Origin: Diaporthe sp. PMI_573
Taxonomy: Eukaryota > Ascomycota > Sordariomycetes > Diaporthales > Diaporthaceae
Assembly: GCA_021399435.1 (NCBI GenBank)
Contig: JAJTUP010000084.1
Span: forward strand, 124,001 to 188,000
Length of the DNA: 64,000 nt
Reading direction: 5' to 3'
Numbering within the stretch: the first letter of the stretch is position 1; each line of letters opens with the position of its first letter. The notes beneath the pieces are model-generated. The model was not told where the DNA came from and did not search any database. It worked only from the letters and a program-made list of their open reading frames with translations. The position numbers were made by a program, and so were the translations under genes. Shown here in pieces: positions 54,911 to 64,000 of this stretch.

Positions 54911-55242
54911 TCACGGCTTCCTCCCGTAGGTAACCCATATGCAAAAGTAGGCATGTACTCTGGCATCCTGTCACTCCTTGTCCACCTAGGCGCAGAACTC
55001 CTCTACTTCTTGTTTCGTCTAGCCCATAAAGCGCGTAAAGAGCGCCATCATTATTACCGACATCCCCTCCCTGAAGTTTTTGGCCGTTCGACGCCCAACC
55101 TCTTTCTACTTGGGCTCCCGCGGCCACTCGTTTATCAGCCACTTGTACGGGATCCACACAATATCAACGAAGCCAGCCTCATGCATTATGTTGCCGGCAC
55201 GTCCGCACGCACCGAGGTCGAATCCAGACTTCTCCCCGGCCT
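54911..55242 (-). pseudogene. LaeA-like methyltransferase C-terminal relic with four in-frame stops
   Basis: After a splice acceptor (TTTTACCAG) the minus strand reads EAGEKSGFDLG, MHEAGFVDIVW, a TAG, KEVGRRTAKNFREGM, MALFTRFMG followed by TAG where the family has Trp, TKQEVEEFCA, another TAG, VDKE, TGA, then DARVHAYFCIW..TYGRKP and a final TGA at 54911-54913. The order matches the C terminus of LaeA-like methyltransferases (compare 10407-11879). At least one stop is Trp TGG to TAG and others fit Gln or Lys/Arg codons, consistent with RIP. N-terminal exons are not found upstream of 55290. Confidence 0.75.
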
Positions 55243-55289
55243 CTGGTAAAACAATCACAATCAAGTAACTTACCGCCACACATAGCAAT

Positions 55290-55922
55290 CAGCGACAAGG
55301 CTGGTCTAGTTGCTCCGCCAGTTGCTCCTTGCCTACTGGCAGCATTGGTAGAGAAACATTAATCCCGTTCTCTAAAGTCTGCCCGTACTAAATCTAAGTC
55401 TTCCACTAGTGGCTGACTAACCATCATGTCACGAAATTGTCGTCATCTACATTTAGGACTTTATTTCGCCACTTCTTGTCTTAAAAAGCATAAAGGAACT
55501 CTTGGCGCAGGTAGAACAATAATTAGAGGTTTGAGACCAAAGAAGAAGAGAGGGATATAAGGGAGCTTGAGAAGAATTTGGATGAGCGTGAGGAATTCCA
55601 TCTGGACCAAAAGAAGGCCGCGATACGCAAAGCTTTAGAGGCGGCGTGGAAAGCATATGACGAAGCAATGGAGAAAATAAGGGAGTGGGAATCTAATTTC
55701 ATAGATGTCGAGACACCTTTGCTCTTCAAAATCATTCAAGTAGCGAACTGCCTTGGAAATACAGGCCTACTTGGTAGCAGCTGCAGAAATGCTGCCGAAG
55801 CGAGCCTATTCCTAACCCTGGCTGTGGCACGACTCCTCTTAAAGTTGAAAGAATATGCCTCGGACAGTTATGCCTCTTTACTATACCGTTGCTTTGGTGA
55901 GGCGGCGGTGCGCACAGACTGA
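55290..55922 (+). CDS. coiled-coil ORF of unknown function, 5' end unclear
   Basis: An open plus-strand frame from after TAG at about 55525 to TGA 55920. It lacks an early ATG (the first is in EAMEKIREW, about 55665), so the start is lost, non-canonical or on an unseen exon. Codons 55530-55700 are strongly helical and charged (EEERDIRELEKNLDEREEFH; KALEAAWKAYDEAMEK), followed by a hydrophobic LFLTLAVARLLLKL helix. No family recognised. The overlapping minus-strand frames are shadows. Confidence 0.35.
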
Positions 55923-56402
55923 GTTGCCTGGCGCCAACTACTGGCGCTGGCGCGGCTTGTGTGCTCCCGGGTTAATACAGATGATGCCCTAGCCCTCTAT
56001 GGAAATGGACCTCAGTGGGCGCTGTTATCGTGGGGGTGAGGCTCCTGACAGGCGAATATGGATGATGCGTTTGATGAGACGCTGTGGCGCGGCCCGCCTC
56101 CTGCTGCTTCCTGGGGCTGCTGTCGTGGGCTCTTCTCACCAGTTAAATAATGGTAACCCGTATTATCCAAACAAGAATTTGAAGCTCTGTTAGGCAGGCA
56201 GCCTTGGGCTGCGATGCTTTCATAGTGACACCTGAAAAGGGGCGGAAACGTTATAAGTTGGCATAGGGGACGCAGGGAAAACACAGGCACTACGGCGTCG
56301 GCAATTAGTTAGTAGCGCGCTCCCTGCGGCTGCCCCAGAGGCAGGAATTAAGCAGTATCTAAGCCATATGGTAGAGGGTATCATTGTAGTGCTATTTCTT
56401 AA
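55923..56402. other. no supported gene
   Basis: G+C-rich, with the phrase GAGGCTCCTGACAGGCGAATATGGATGATGCG; ORFs at 55999-56290 on both strands lack domains. Confidence 0.35.
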
Positions 56403-57854
56403 TTAATACAGAGGATGGTCGGGGAATGTCAGCTCGGCCCGGAGGGGCATCGACGTGATACGCTCTATGATGGCTTCCTCTATTTCTCCCGCCTCGCTCG
56501 AGACACTTTCCCGGATCAGGTCCGAGACCTCGTCGATAACGGCATTGCTTACCCTTACGTCGGAGGATGCGATGCTCTCCGCGACCTCGGCCTTGTGCGC
56601 GGCCAACATGCCCAGGACATCGGACTTGTGTCGGTGGAGCAACCCTGTTACCTCGGCCCTGAACGCCTCGTGCGTGTCGCGAACCTCTTGCAGGTGGGCC
56701 GAGAACCGAGCGTCCAGGAGTGCGTCGACAGCAGCAGCGAGGCTCGCCGGGAGCGCCTCTGGGCCTGGGCCTGGGCCCGGGCCTGCTGGGGTCTTGGACG
56801 GTCCAGGGCTGTCTTGCCGGCGCCTCTTGTTGTACCGGGCTCGAGACGACTCGGGCGTCTCGTCGGGGGTGGTTGCAACGTCGCCATAGGCCGGGGGAGC
56901 AGCCGCGGGCTGGTGGTAGTGTCCGTCGACAAGCTGCGCGCCGTGGCCTGCGTAGAGCGTGGGGAGTGTGCGGAAGCCAAGGTGTGCGATGCTGGACACG
57001 TCGTGTGCCGACACGGCAGCACAGAGCCTCCTGAGCTCGGCTGCTGGGAACGTCCTGGCCGGGATGTTGGCGTGCATGGTAAACACGGGTTGTGAGGCAA
57101 GCATGTGCAGAGTTGCGAGCGGCTCTCGCAGTGCGTCGTGGCCTGGCGCCAGGGCCTTTGGGAACACAAGCGACGGCGGGCGGGCCATCTCGAAGGACAG
57201 GGCGACGGCGGTCTCAAAGCCCGCACGCGGCCGTGTTGTCTCGGAGGGCTGCGTGTCGAGGGAGAGCCGGCGGATGCGCTCTGGGGGGATGTAGAGGAAG
57301 ACGCTGACGAGACCGTTGCGGTCCACCGGGTGGCTCGCGGGCAAGCCGTCCAGGTGGACCCTCTGGCGGACTTTGAAGAATGCAACGGCGGCATCATGGC
57401 CCCGCCCGGCAGGGATCCAGTCTAGGCTGAGCTGTACCTCGAGATGCGAGTCGTCCTGCACGTGTACAAGGGCGTCGGCAGCACTTAGGCTGAACTTGCG
57501 GGGCAAGCCGCCGGATGAGGGCGAAGCCGAGGACGGTGCCTGCTCAGGCTCATGCTCGGGCTCGAGAAGTCCCTGGCCAGATATGCGCCGTTTCTCGTTC
57601 TCAGTACATGTTTCTGCTCCTGCTCCTGCTCCTGCTCCTCCTTGACCTGCTCCCAGAGTATAAGGGGAAGTGGCGAGGCCGACCGCGGGGATGTGTACAT
57701 CCTCGGGTAGAGAATGAGGCGGTTCTGACTGGTCTGGGACAGTATCCGGACGTGGTGTATTCGGGTTTGTTGTAGAGCCTGAGCCGGCGTCGTATGCTAG
57801 AGGAGAGGAGGAAGGAGAAGGGGGCGAAGTACGGGGGGCGTCATGAATAGCCAT
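56403..57854 (-). CDS. hypothetical protein, 483 aa, with coiled coil near the C terminus
   Basis: Single exon. Residues 1-115 are Pro/Ser/Gly rich, with Gly-Ala repeats (GAGQGGAGAGAGA). Residues 130-320 form a globular region with beta character (HLEVQLSLDWIPAGRGHDAA; VSVFLYIPPERIRRLSLD; HMLASQPVFTMHANIPARTF). A PPAYGD motif, a basic NKRRRQDS and a Gly-Pro repeat (GPGPGPGP) precede a C-terminal helical segment (about 375-470). Possibly nuclear. Strong G+C bias at third positions, unlike the relic genes. No family recognised. The gene upstream on the same strand (HNH protein) starts 2.4 kb away and ends 156 bp before this ATG. Confidence 0.65.
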   Translation of the reverse strand: MAIHDAPRTSPPSPSSSPLAYDAGSGSTTNPNTPRPDTVPDQSEPPHSLPEDVHIPAVGLATSPYTLGAGQGGAGAGAGAETCTENEKRRISGQGLLEPEHEPEQAPSSASPSSGGLPRKFSLSAADALVHVQDDSHLEVQLSLDWIPAGRGHDAAVAFFKVRQRVHLDGLPASHPVDRNGLVSVFLYIPPERIRRLSLDTQPSETTRPRAGFETAVALSFEMARPPSLVFPKALAPGHDALREPLATLHMLASQPVFTMHANIPARTFPAAELRRLCAAVSAHDVSSIAHLGFRTLPTLYAGHGAQLVDGHYHQPAAAPPAYGDVATTPDETPESSRARYNKRRRQDSPGPSKTPAGPGPGPGPEALPASLAAAVDALLDARFSAHLQEVRDTHEAFRAEVTGLLHRHKSDVLGMLAAHKAEVAESIASSDVRVSNAVIDEVSDLIRESVSSEAGEIEEAIIERITSMPLRAELTFPDHPLY

Positions 57855-58010
57855 TTGATGCCTTTCTGGAGGGGGGGTTGTTCAAAACCTGTGAGCTCGG
57901 GCAAAGGTCAGCGCATGGGCTCGGCGCGTTGAGGAGAGGGAGGGGGAAAAGAAGCAAAAGAAGCAAGCCCCCGAGAGAAAGTTATCTCGGTATCCCGCCC
58001 GCCCAGGCTT

Positions 58011-60311
58011 TTACACAACAGAGAGCAGCCTTGACTCGAAGACGCAGGGCACGCAAGAGGAGCATAGAGGTAGAAGTGCTATCTCCCCGTCCCGGCAAGA
58101 GGTCTGCCCAACCACGGCGCCGCCACAGAGAGTATGCACTGAAGCCGTCACCCAGGGTCTTTCGCCGGCCGTAGGCGACGAGTAGAAGCCTGTAGAGCTG
58201 GTGTCGGACGCACGTAGACTGTCTGTGGAGGAGCTGTGGATGATGGGAAGATGCTGCGGACGTGGGGATGCCTTCGAGCTGCGCACGTGGTGATGATGGA
58301 TGATGATGATGATGGTGTTTGAAGTGGGTGAGTTGGCGAGGTAAAAATCTGGGGGCTGGGCTGCGGCATCTATCCGCGTGGTCACGTGAGGGCCCATCCA
58401 TCCCCTTAGGCGTCGGAGAATAGTGTTTCTGTCACCGTCATTTGACAACACCCGATTGGATGTGATCCCTGTCTCGCTTCGCATCCCGGGTTCAGCCTTG
58501 GCAATGAAACGCTGGCACCGTGTATGGGGAAATGCACTGTCTAATTGCACTGTCCCTACTTTAGCCCCATAACTACTATGCTGCTGACCTGACGGCCTAC
58601 AGGCCCCTGTCTTGGTCAACTTCAACGTTGGCAGGCTAGCATAAGACAGACTACTGTCCCGGCCACGTTCCAGATCGATGTCATCACACTCATTATAATC
58701 ATCCGCCTCAGGCACCTCCGTGGCGGTAATTTCAGAGTGCTGCTCAAAATTCCGCTCGTACCATCGCGAGTTCCGTTCGATCTGCTCCTGTCGGAAGTCG
58801 CGAGCGCGTGAGAACTGGCCGACTTCGTCGTACCACTGCGTATTGTCCCGTATGCGACTCGTCTCGGGGTCCAAGTAGTCAAAAGATGTGTTTGCATCAC
58901 TGAATTGGCGGCTGCGTCGTTCCCAGCGCTCCTGGTATATATCCTCAGTCCCGACGTCCCATTCGTCCTGAGTGACTTGGGACGAGGATCGCTTTCTAGA
59001 GCCTGACCGTGTTAGGCCCCGACTCGTTAGGAAATCGTTTACTTCTCGGCCGTTCATCATCTTGGTGTTGGTGATACAGCTGCCAGGTCCAGTCTCGTTG
59101 CGTAAAGTGACAGCAAGGTGGCGGCGAGCTGGCGAGCTGATAAAGGTCTGGAGGTGCGAGAAGATTGCCCAAGCGAAACGCACAAAGAGAAATTCCGGTC
59201 TGATTCTGTCAACCGCTGTTTGTGCAAGGGCTATATTGTGATACAGGTTGCGGAACTCGCGAGACTCATCGTCATCTTTCAGAACATGCGTAGCGAAGGC
59301 GTGCGAGCTGCTGAGACCTGATGGCGACGGCTTGGGCACAATGGTAAAATGATGATTGTCGAGGAGCATGTGGACATCGGCTCGAAGCAAGACCTGATTT
59401 GCTTCGTCTCCGAGCTCGCCGACCGTAGAACTCGCAAATAGACGCATCACATTGTTCGCCCACCACACACCTTGATTCTTGGGGACGAGATGGCATCCAT
59501 TTAATCCCATCTGGAAGCCGGTGATGCAACACCTGCGGGTAACCTTTGCTGCTGCTGAACTAGTATATAAGGCGGACGGTGGATTCATAGGTGGTGCAGG
59601 ATGACGCTGCTTCCATTCTGAGGGAATATTGTTATGGGGAAATTGCCAGTCTCCAAAAGAGAGCACAATGGGGTATGGATCATCAAAAGCATGTGTTGCT
59701 GGAGAGGACGACGAGCTTGCAATCCGTTGGGTTCGAGCTGGTGGAGAGGAGGTCGAGGTCGGTGGTGGTGGTGGTTGTGGCGGCGGCGGCGGCGGCGGCG
59801 GCGGCATCGAAGGAGCCTCGGTCGAAGATCTCTCTTCATTTGTGTCTCGACGCCCAGGTTCGAGCACGTCTTCGGTCTGTCCTGGGACAAGTAGTTCATA
59901 ACCCCTCACCTGGAGCCAGTAGTCACCAGGCTCGAGCAAGCCATCCAGAGGTATCGTGATGTCGACTCGTTCCCGAGCGGTGCGATCGCGTGTCAAGTAG
60001 GCATGGCTGAATGTGTTGCCGGAGATGATAGCACCTGCAGTGAGGAGTGTTCGGTGGTGGAGTCCTATCCTCGCCTCTGTTCCGTCGACAGCAGGCAGCG
60101 TCAATAGGATGTTATCTGCGGTATACCCAGGATGTCGAAGGCAAACTCGGGTCGGTGTGAAGGCAGCAGTCTCGGCGGTCGGAGGGTGACATGGAGGCCG
60201 CACCAGAGGAACCATTATTTGGTCTTGGGCGGTCGCCACCATTGCCGCAGACGATGATTGTACTGGTAGATACGACGTCAAGAACGGGGGATTCTTTAGG
60301 GTCGTCAGCAA
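58011..60311 (-). CDS. HNH nuclease-domain protein
   Basis: 766-aa single open frame (a second Met at 60242 is an alternative start). Residues about 50-140 are a beta-rich domain (HPGYTADNILLTLPAVDG), residues 169-184 a poly-proline tract from a CGG-repeat, and residues 258-327 an HNH_2-type nuclease domain: RCCITGFQMGLNGCHLVP (Cys.. TG.. HLVP), VWWANNVMRLF, then VLLRADVHMLLDNHHFTIVPK. Fungal proteins of this type are numerous and uncharacterised; the domain is a beta-beta-alpha metal nuclease fold. The middle holds a charged coiled coil (EERSS; QEQIERNSRWYERNFEQHSE). The last 150 residues are low complexity and may be read past a true splice site. Its start is 304 bp from the divergent PD-(D/E)XK-like gene. 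Confidence 0.72.
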   Translation of the reverse strand: MLTTLKNPPFLTSYLPVQSSSAAMVATAQDQIMVPLVRPPCHPPTAETAAFTPTRVCLRHPGYTADNILLTLPAVDGTEARIGLHHRTLLTAGAIISGNTFSHAYLTRDRTARERVDITIPLDGLLEPGDYWLQVRGYELLVPGQTEDVLEPGRRDTNEERSSTEAPSMPPPPPPPPPQPPPPPTSTSSPPARTQRIASSSSSPATHAFDDPYPIVLSFGDWQFPHNNIPSEWKQRHPAPPMNPPSALYTSSAAAKVTRRCCITGFQMGLNGCHLVPKNQGVWWANNVMRLFASSTVGELGDEANQVLLRADVHMLLDNHHFTIVPKPSPSGLSSSHAFATHVLKDDDESREFRNLYHNIALAQTAVDRIRPEFLFVRFAWAIFSHLQTFISSPARRHLAVTLRNETGPGSCITNTKMMNGREVNDFLTSRGLTRSGSRKRSSSQVTQDEWDVGTEDIYQERWERRSRQFSDANTSFDYLDPETSRIRDNTQWYDEVGQFSRARDFRQEQIERNSRWYERNFEQHSEITATEVPEADDYNECDDIDLERGRDSSLSYASLPTLKLTKTGACRPSGQQHSSYGAKVGTVQLDSAFPHTRCQRFIAKAEPGMRSETGITSNRVLSNDGDRNTILRRLRGWMGPHVTTRIDAAAQPPDFYLANSPTSNTIIIIIHHHHVRSSKASPRPQHLPIIHSSSTDSLRASDTSSTGFYSSPTAGERPWVTASVHTLCGGAVVGQTSCRDGEIALLPLCSSCVPCVFESRLLSVV

Positions 60312-60615
60312 ATTTGTCGGCGGCTAGGCCATACGGTTCGAGGAGCATTTGACGTCTGGCCGCACGTGGCTGGGTGGAGCACGACGGGTCGCCCAGCACT
60401 AACAACTCTGGGCTCTGGCTCCGCAATCCATGCAGCCTGTGCCGATTGCCAGGTGCCCCATTGCCTTAGCGCTCGGCTGATCTACCCCGACAATTAGAGT
60501 ACTAATTGTTCCGGGGTAGTGGGTTGTCCGGCCCAGAAATCGCGGTCCAGTTACACGCGATCTTCATGTTGACCATCAGCATCACCTGTGCCCAGTGCCC
60601 ACTTTGAACCCGAGG
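60312..60615. promoter_or_regulatory. bidirectional promoter region, HNH and PD-(D/E)XK-like genes
   Basis: 304 bp between divergent start codons. Contains GGTAGATACG-like phrases and an interrupted palindrome around 60480-60515 (TCTACCCCGACAATTAGAGTACTAATTGTTCCGGGGTAG). Confidence 0.45.
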
Positions 60616-61475
60616 ATGCAAGACTCCAGAGCTCGCGTCCAAAGCTGGCTCGATGCCCTTGACCTAACGGTTCCAGTCACCGAGGAGTCCACCGCCAGAG
60701 AGGCCCAGGAGCCTCCGGCGAAACGAGCCCGCACCGACGGCGCGGCCTCCAAGTCCCCCTGACGACGATTTCGCAAACCCATTCAACATCGCTCCGGACA
60801 CGCCGCCGCGTACAGAGTGTACCATGGATCAAAGTCTACTCCAGAGTCCTTCGTCTGGACGGGGGCGAAAGAGGAGCGCAGATGCAATAGTTGGCAGAAT
60901 GGAAGCCGGGGTTGATGATGGGGGTAAGTCTGGCCGGGAACTGTTGCCCGCATCAACATCAAACTGAAAACTTTCCTTTCTCAGTACATGACGATACCCC
61001 CAAGCCGAAGCCCCGGCATCCCATCCACCAGTCTCCTAAGAAGAGGCCGAAAAGATCACGCGCCATCCTAGATCGGCTCCGAAAACCATTCCTCGTGCAT
61101 GCCATTCCCAACTACTCCTACGCTGTTGCAAACCTTGCCCCGGACATACTCCCTTTATACAGACAATTTCTGGCTGCCAACGACAGGGACAAGATTATAC
61201 CTTACGAAGTGCGCGACGAAGTAGCAGCGATCGAGTGGCATCTCCCTCGCTACTTCTGGGACCCCAATCCGGCTGACAGCACCGGTGCTCAGGCAAAAGC
61301 CGTGTTTAACAGTCTGCGTGCCATCAATCTCAGTGCTGCAGAGTCACAGACTTTTCAACGGCATGAATGCAGTTGGAACAATCTCGTCCATACGCCCCTC
61401 CCGCAGCTCGCCTTTGGGTCTAACATGCTCGAACGCACCAGGCTCATCCCACTGGATGGAAGCAGGCAAAGTTAG
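60616..61475 (+). pseudogene. fungal PD-(D/E)XK-nuclease-like protein, frameshifted
   Basis: Exon 1 60616-60922, intron 60923-60984 (GTAAGT..CTCAG), exon 2 from 60985. Starts MQDSRARVQSWLDALDL; a nuclear-signal-like PPAKRARTDG follows. At a CCCCC run (60755-60759) the frame shifts: with one C fewer it continues PDDDFANPFNIAPDTPP and joins exon 2 (VHDDTPKPKPRHPIHQ). Exon 2 has the conserved blocks of this fungal family, DKIIPYEVRDEV, AINLSAAESQTFQRHE and CSWNNLVHTPLPQLAF, but stops at TAG 61473-61475 before the catalytic Asp..Glu-x-Lys region; a neighbouring phase reads AKLDMIHVRFGDF for another 20 codons. So a second defect is likely. Family assignment rests on the HE..WN..VH pattern. Confidence 0.6.
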
Positions 61476-61914
61476 ACATGATTCATGTTCGGTTTGGCGA
61501 TTTTGAACAGTTTCGGGGCTGGTACTCGGTAGTTGGTTGAGTCCAGACATCGTGGGCAAGGACCGCGCAATGAACCCTGTAAAGATTAGCATAAACATAA
61601 CCAAGAAGTAGGGAAAGACGATCAATCTGTGGAGTTGAGGAATCTGAAAGAAAAAAAAAGCCCCCGGTGAACTTGTGCTAAGCGACGCTGAGGCAAAGCG
61701 TGTTACACATTTGGACACACAGGATTCCCACCCACCCCGGCTTTTCTTATAATGGGGTAGCCGAAAGCACCCTCGAGGAAACAAGCTGCTGAACGGTGCG
61801 ACAAGGACGCCAGGTCTACACGACGGTTACGTCTTCTGAGGCGTGTTCCCAGTAACCACCAGGCACAAGTGCAGGTGGCCAGTGTGGGCGCAAGCGGCAA
61901 AGAGCTGTCCCGAC
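61476..61914. other. no supported gene
   Basis: Possible decayed 3' part of the PD-(D/E)XK-like gene; the minus-strand frame 61344-61784 is not domain-bearing. Confidence 0.3.
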
Positions 61915-62083
61915 TCACTCAAGGACAGGATCAAAGGTTTTTGCGAGCACACTGCGCTCTAGAAAGACACCATCCCAGTGCCAGGCTGTTCGGCCTGTAG
62001 CTTGGCAGTTGAGCGTGAACTGGCCCACGTCCTTGAAGCACGTACTCCTGGTGTGCAATGAGTATTTGGACGCTCAGATATCA
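61915..62083 (-). CDS. short Cys-containing open frame, possible last exon
   Basis: About 55 codons between a stop at about 62082 and TGA 61915-61917, without an ATG at the start: reads STCFKDVGQFTLNCQATG then AWHWDGVFLERSV. Looks like coding sequence of a small secreted-type domain, but is too short to identify. Confidence 0.25.
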
Positions 62084-62421
62084 GCAATAATGGTGATTAA
62101 AGATGGATAGACAATATAAGGTGATAGGATGGATGGCAAAGACAAAGTAGTGATGTGTAGGAAGTGAGAATAGGTGGAGCAAAAGGGTGAGGACAAGGAG
62201 AGCGAGAGAGTGAGGATGAGGAGATGAGGAGGGCGAAAGAGTGAGGAAGAAAAGGGTGGAGAAGACAAGGTTAAAAGACGAAGTCAACGCGTGTTCACGT
62301 GAATTCTTTCTTGGCGTTTCATTTATTGAGGGGGTCCAAAATTTAGTGGCTGAGCACCTGGGGTAGGGACGGGCGTACCCGAGCTGTCAGGTATGGAGCA
62401 TGCCGATCAACCCCGCTTTGA
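62084..62421. other. purine-rich low-complexity tract
   Basis: 62110-62280 on the plus strand is a GA-rich tract (AGGATGAGGAGATGAGGAGGG-like phrases); the two minus-strand ORFs (62074-62287) are its Ser/Leu/Pro-rich translation, not genes. Confidence 0.6.
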
Positions 62422-62945
62422 TCACACATTAGTGTGCTGCACTGTCACCAATTGCCGATGCGGAGTGTGTAAACTCAAGTGCTTGTGCTGACTTCCCAGG
62501 TCATCTCTGCCTTTCCTACGTTTCTTAGACGGAGAAACAGGCTCCCTGCTAGAGCTGGTGCCATCGCCACTAACACCACTTTCACTATCGGGATTACACT
62601 CCCAATTTGGTCGCTTAAGCTGGTTTGTCGGCGGCAGTAGCACCTTTTCAGTATCGTCTACATCCTGTTCCAATTCTGCCTCTTCCAAGTATTGGCACAA
62701 GTGCTCAAACGGGATGGTAATAGCTGTGTTCTCAACACGGCTGCGGGCCGAAGGGTTGATATCCTCAAGGACTTGGTCGGGAATCAGATCGGACATGAGC
62801 AGCCTGAGCGAGCCATTGGCAGGCCGGCCATTAGCGGAGCGAAAGACGACATTATGGCAGATACGATCAGGCCCACAGTAGAGACAAAATGTCGCTTTGT
62901 GGTTGGTGCCATTGTTTTTAGATGCGGTTTTGCGCCTCCCTCAGT
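62422..62945 (-). CDS. hypothetical protein with Cys/His cluster and basic tail
   Basis: The frame is open from a possible acceptor (ACTGAG, about 62946) to TAG/TAA at 62422; the first ATG is internal (62796, MSDLIPDQV), but upstream codons look coding: ATFCLYCGPDRICHN (Cys-x2-Cys...Cys-His) and VVFRSANGRPANGSLRLL. The rest is acidic (EEAELEQDVDDTEK) and then Ser-rich and basic (SPSKKRRKGRDD), likely nuclear. The 5' end is unknown. Not recognised. Confidence 0.4.
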
Positions 62946-63717
62946 ATAATTCCTCGAGGCTAATCGTTAAAACGGTCTTGATCCTGCCTTGACTTGTCAC
63001 ATAGTAGTCCTATGCAACCTCTTGTAACTTCCTCGCTTTTTGACTGTAGCCGATTTCAATGACGGTATAGCGGATCCGGTCGTCTCGGTGGTGTGCGTTT
63101 GAAACGAAGCTGGCCATCGGGACACCTCCTGTACAGTTATATAGATTCAAATAGCAGACGGTTACATTCTCTGCACTGCAATGCTAGGTCACTATATATA
63201 CCTGTGTCAGAGAACACGTGAACTCATATCTTCAGTCCCAGGTCTCTACTAATTTAGCTCAGCAGAGGTACAAAAGACTGGCGTTTCCTAGGAAACTTTA
63301 GCCAAAAATATCTGTATAGACGGCAATGCTCTCGTAGGGACACATGTCTTGGACCCTATTGAAACCACATCTCATCACAGTCTTCCTATATCTGGCCAGT
63401 CTACCTAAGCAAGGGGGTTGCTCTAATAGCCTTCCAAGAACGCAAGGAGTGTGCTCACGAGTCAAACAACAGATATCGAAGCTTGAAGTAGGAAAGAGTC
63501 ACGCTCTGATCAGAAAATATATATGTAGAGAGGTACCGAAAAGAATTTTTATTGGATTGAATATGGTAAAGACTGTGGTTCTACAGCGACGCATCTTTTA
63601 TATCCTCCAATTCGGCACCCGAGCCTGACTAGAGAAACGATGGATACCTCTGTGCACTGTAACAAGATATACACTGGCTACATCCACTTTTGTGAATACG
63701 GCATTCTGTAAACATTC
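62946..63717. other. no supported gene
   Basis: Plus-strand 63344-63628 frame lacks domains. Nothing else seen. Confidence 0.35.
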
Positions 63718-64000
63718 TCATTGATCCAGGAGCCCCGGTATCTCTCCTCGCAAAAGCATCTTGCGCGTATTCTTGGCGACAAGTGACTTGATCCCGTGGA
63801 CGGCCTCAGCGTGGTTCTGGAAGTGGGCCTTGTCGAATATGATCACTGCAGGCACACAGATGGGACAATGCCGGACAGGTTGGGCTTCCCAGGGCTCCAG
63901 GTGATTTTTAATGAAGTGTCGTTTCAAAGAATGGTGGTTGTAGTATGGCCGAGTCCGAGTGGGTAAATTGACATCGTCGGGTGGCAGAGTCAAAGCCACT
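63718..64000 (-). CDS. C-terminal end of a zinc-finger protein, truncated by the window edge
   Basis: Open to the right edge; TGA-terminated at 63718. Reads RPYYNHHSLKRHFIKNHL, then CPICVPAVIIFDKAHFQNHA and VHGI: His-x4-His and a Cys-x2-Cys...His-x5-His pair typical of fungal C2H2-like fingers found at the C terminus of large FluG/DUF3435-type proteins. The call of that larger family is a guess; only the zinc-finger character is visible. Confidence 0.5.
   Translation of the reverse strand, partial: VALTLPPDDVNLPTRTRPYYNHHSLKRHFIKNHLEPWEAQPVRHCPICVPAVIIFDKAHFQNHAEAVHGIKSLVAKNTRKMLLRGEIPGLLDQ

Noticed and set aside
56415..57775. Long plus-strand ORFs (up to 226 codons)
   Set aside because: G+C-rich antisense shadows of the 483-aa protein; the minus-strand frame has better length and composition.
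59591..59959. Plus-strand ORFs with poly-Gly, poly-Ala or poly-Arg
   Set aside because: Antisense of the poly-proline tract of the HNH protein.
62074..62287. Two Ser/Leu-rich ORFs resembling signal peptides or membrane segments
   Set aside because: They translate a GA-rich simple-sequence tract.

Overview
The window is nuclear DNA of a filamentous ascomycete. Evidence: short introns (about 40-110 nt, GT..AG with CTAAC/CTAAT-type branch sites), Zn2Cys6 regulators, HET-domain and NACHT (NLR-type) relics, PDR-type ABC transporter, a PaxM-type FAD monooxygenase, and long A+T-rich blocks full of TA-rich stops that look like repeat-induced point mutation (RIP) of transposons. It is an accessory, gene-poor and decaying region; I cannot name the species.

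0-16 kb: a phosphotransferase (APH) pseudogene, a zinc-finger gene with an in-frame stop, the last exon of an unknown gene, a BCS1-type AAA ATPase with two compensating frameshifts, a ten-exon LaeA-like methyltransferase carrying a nonsense codon and a 1-nt insertion, and two unknown genes. Two minisatellite arrays (2.56 and 6.5 kb) share a palindromic GTGC-A5-GCAC core. 16.2-18.06 kb is a complete but RIP-degraded Fot1/pogo-type transposon with 41-bp terminal inverted repeats and TA target duplications.

18-31 kb: remnant of a metabolic gene cluster. Two paralogous Zn2Cys6 regulators with matching intron positions flank an intact PaxM-type FAD monooxygenase, a P450 relic and an intact NmrA/isoflavone-reductase-like gene; a PDR transporter diverging from the second regulator is broken by a 660-bp insertion bounded by 15-bp direct repeats and then cut off by repeats.

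31-41 kb and 50.5-52.6 kb: RIP-type A+T-rich transposon graveyards. They hold a 432-bp foldback element (209-bp arms, 2 mismatches, TA duplication) and three copies of a 0.41-0.53-kb LTR-like repeat.

41-50.5 kb: a three-exon unknown gene, an SRPK-type kinase with a 1-nt deletion, relics of a NACHT protein and of a LINE, and two divergent HET-domain genes, the first intact. 52.6-64 kb: an unknown gene, a RIP-mutated second LaeA-like methyltransferase relic, a coiled-coil ORF, a large unknown protein, an HNH-nuclease-domain protein diverging from a frameshifted PD-(D/E)XK-like protein, and a zinc-finger C terminus running off the right edge.

Exon structures were worked out by eye from splice signals, frame continuity and family resemblance; none was verified by alignment. 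The recurrent single-base frameshifts mean either widespread pseudogenisation or uncorrected indels in the assembly.
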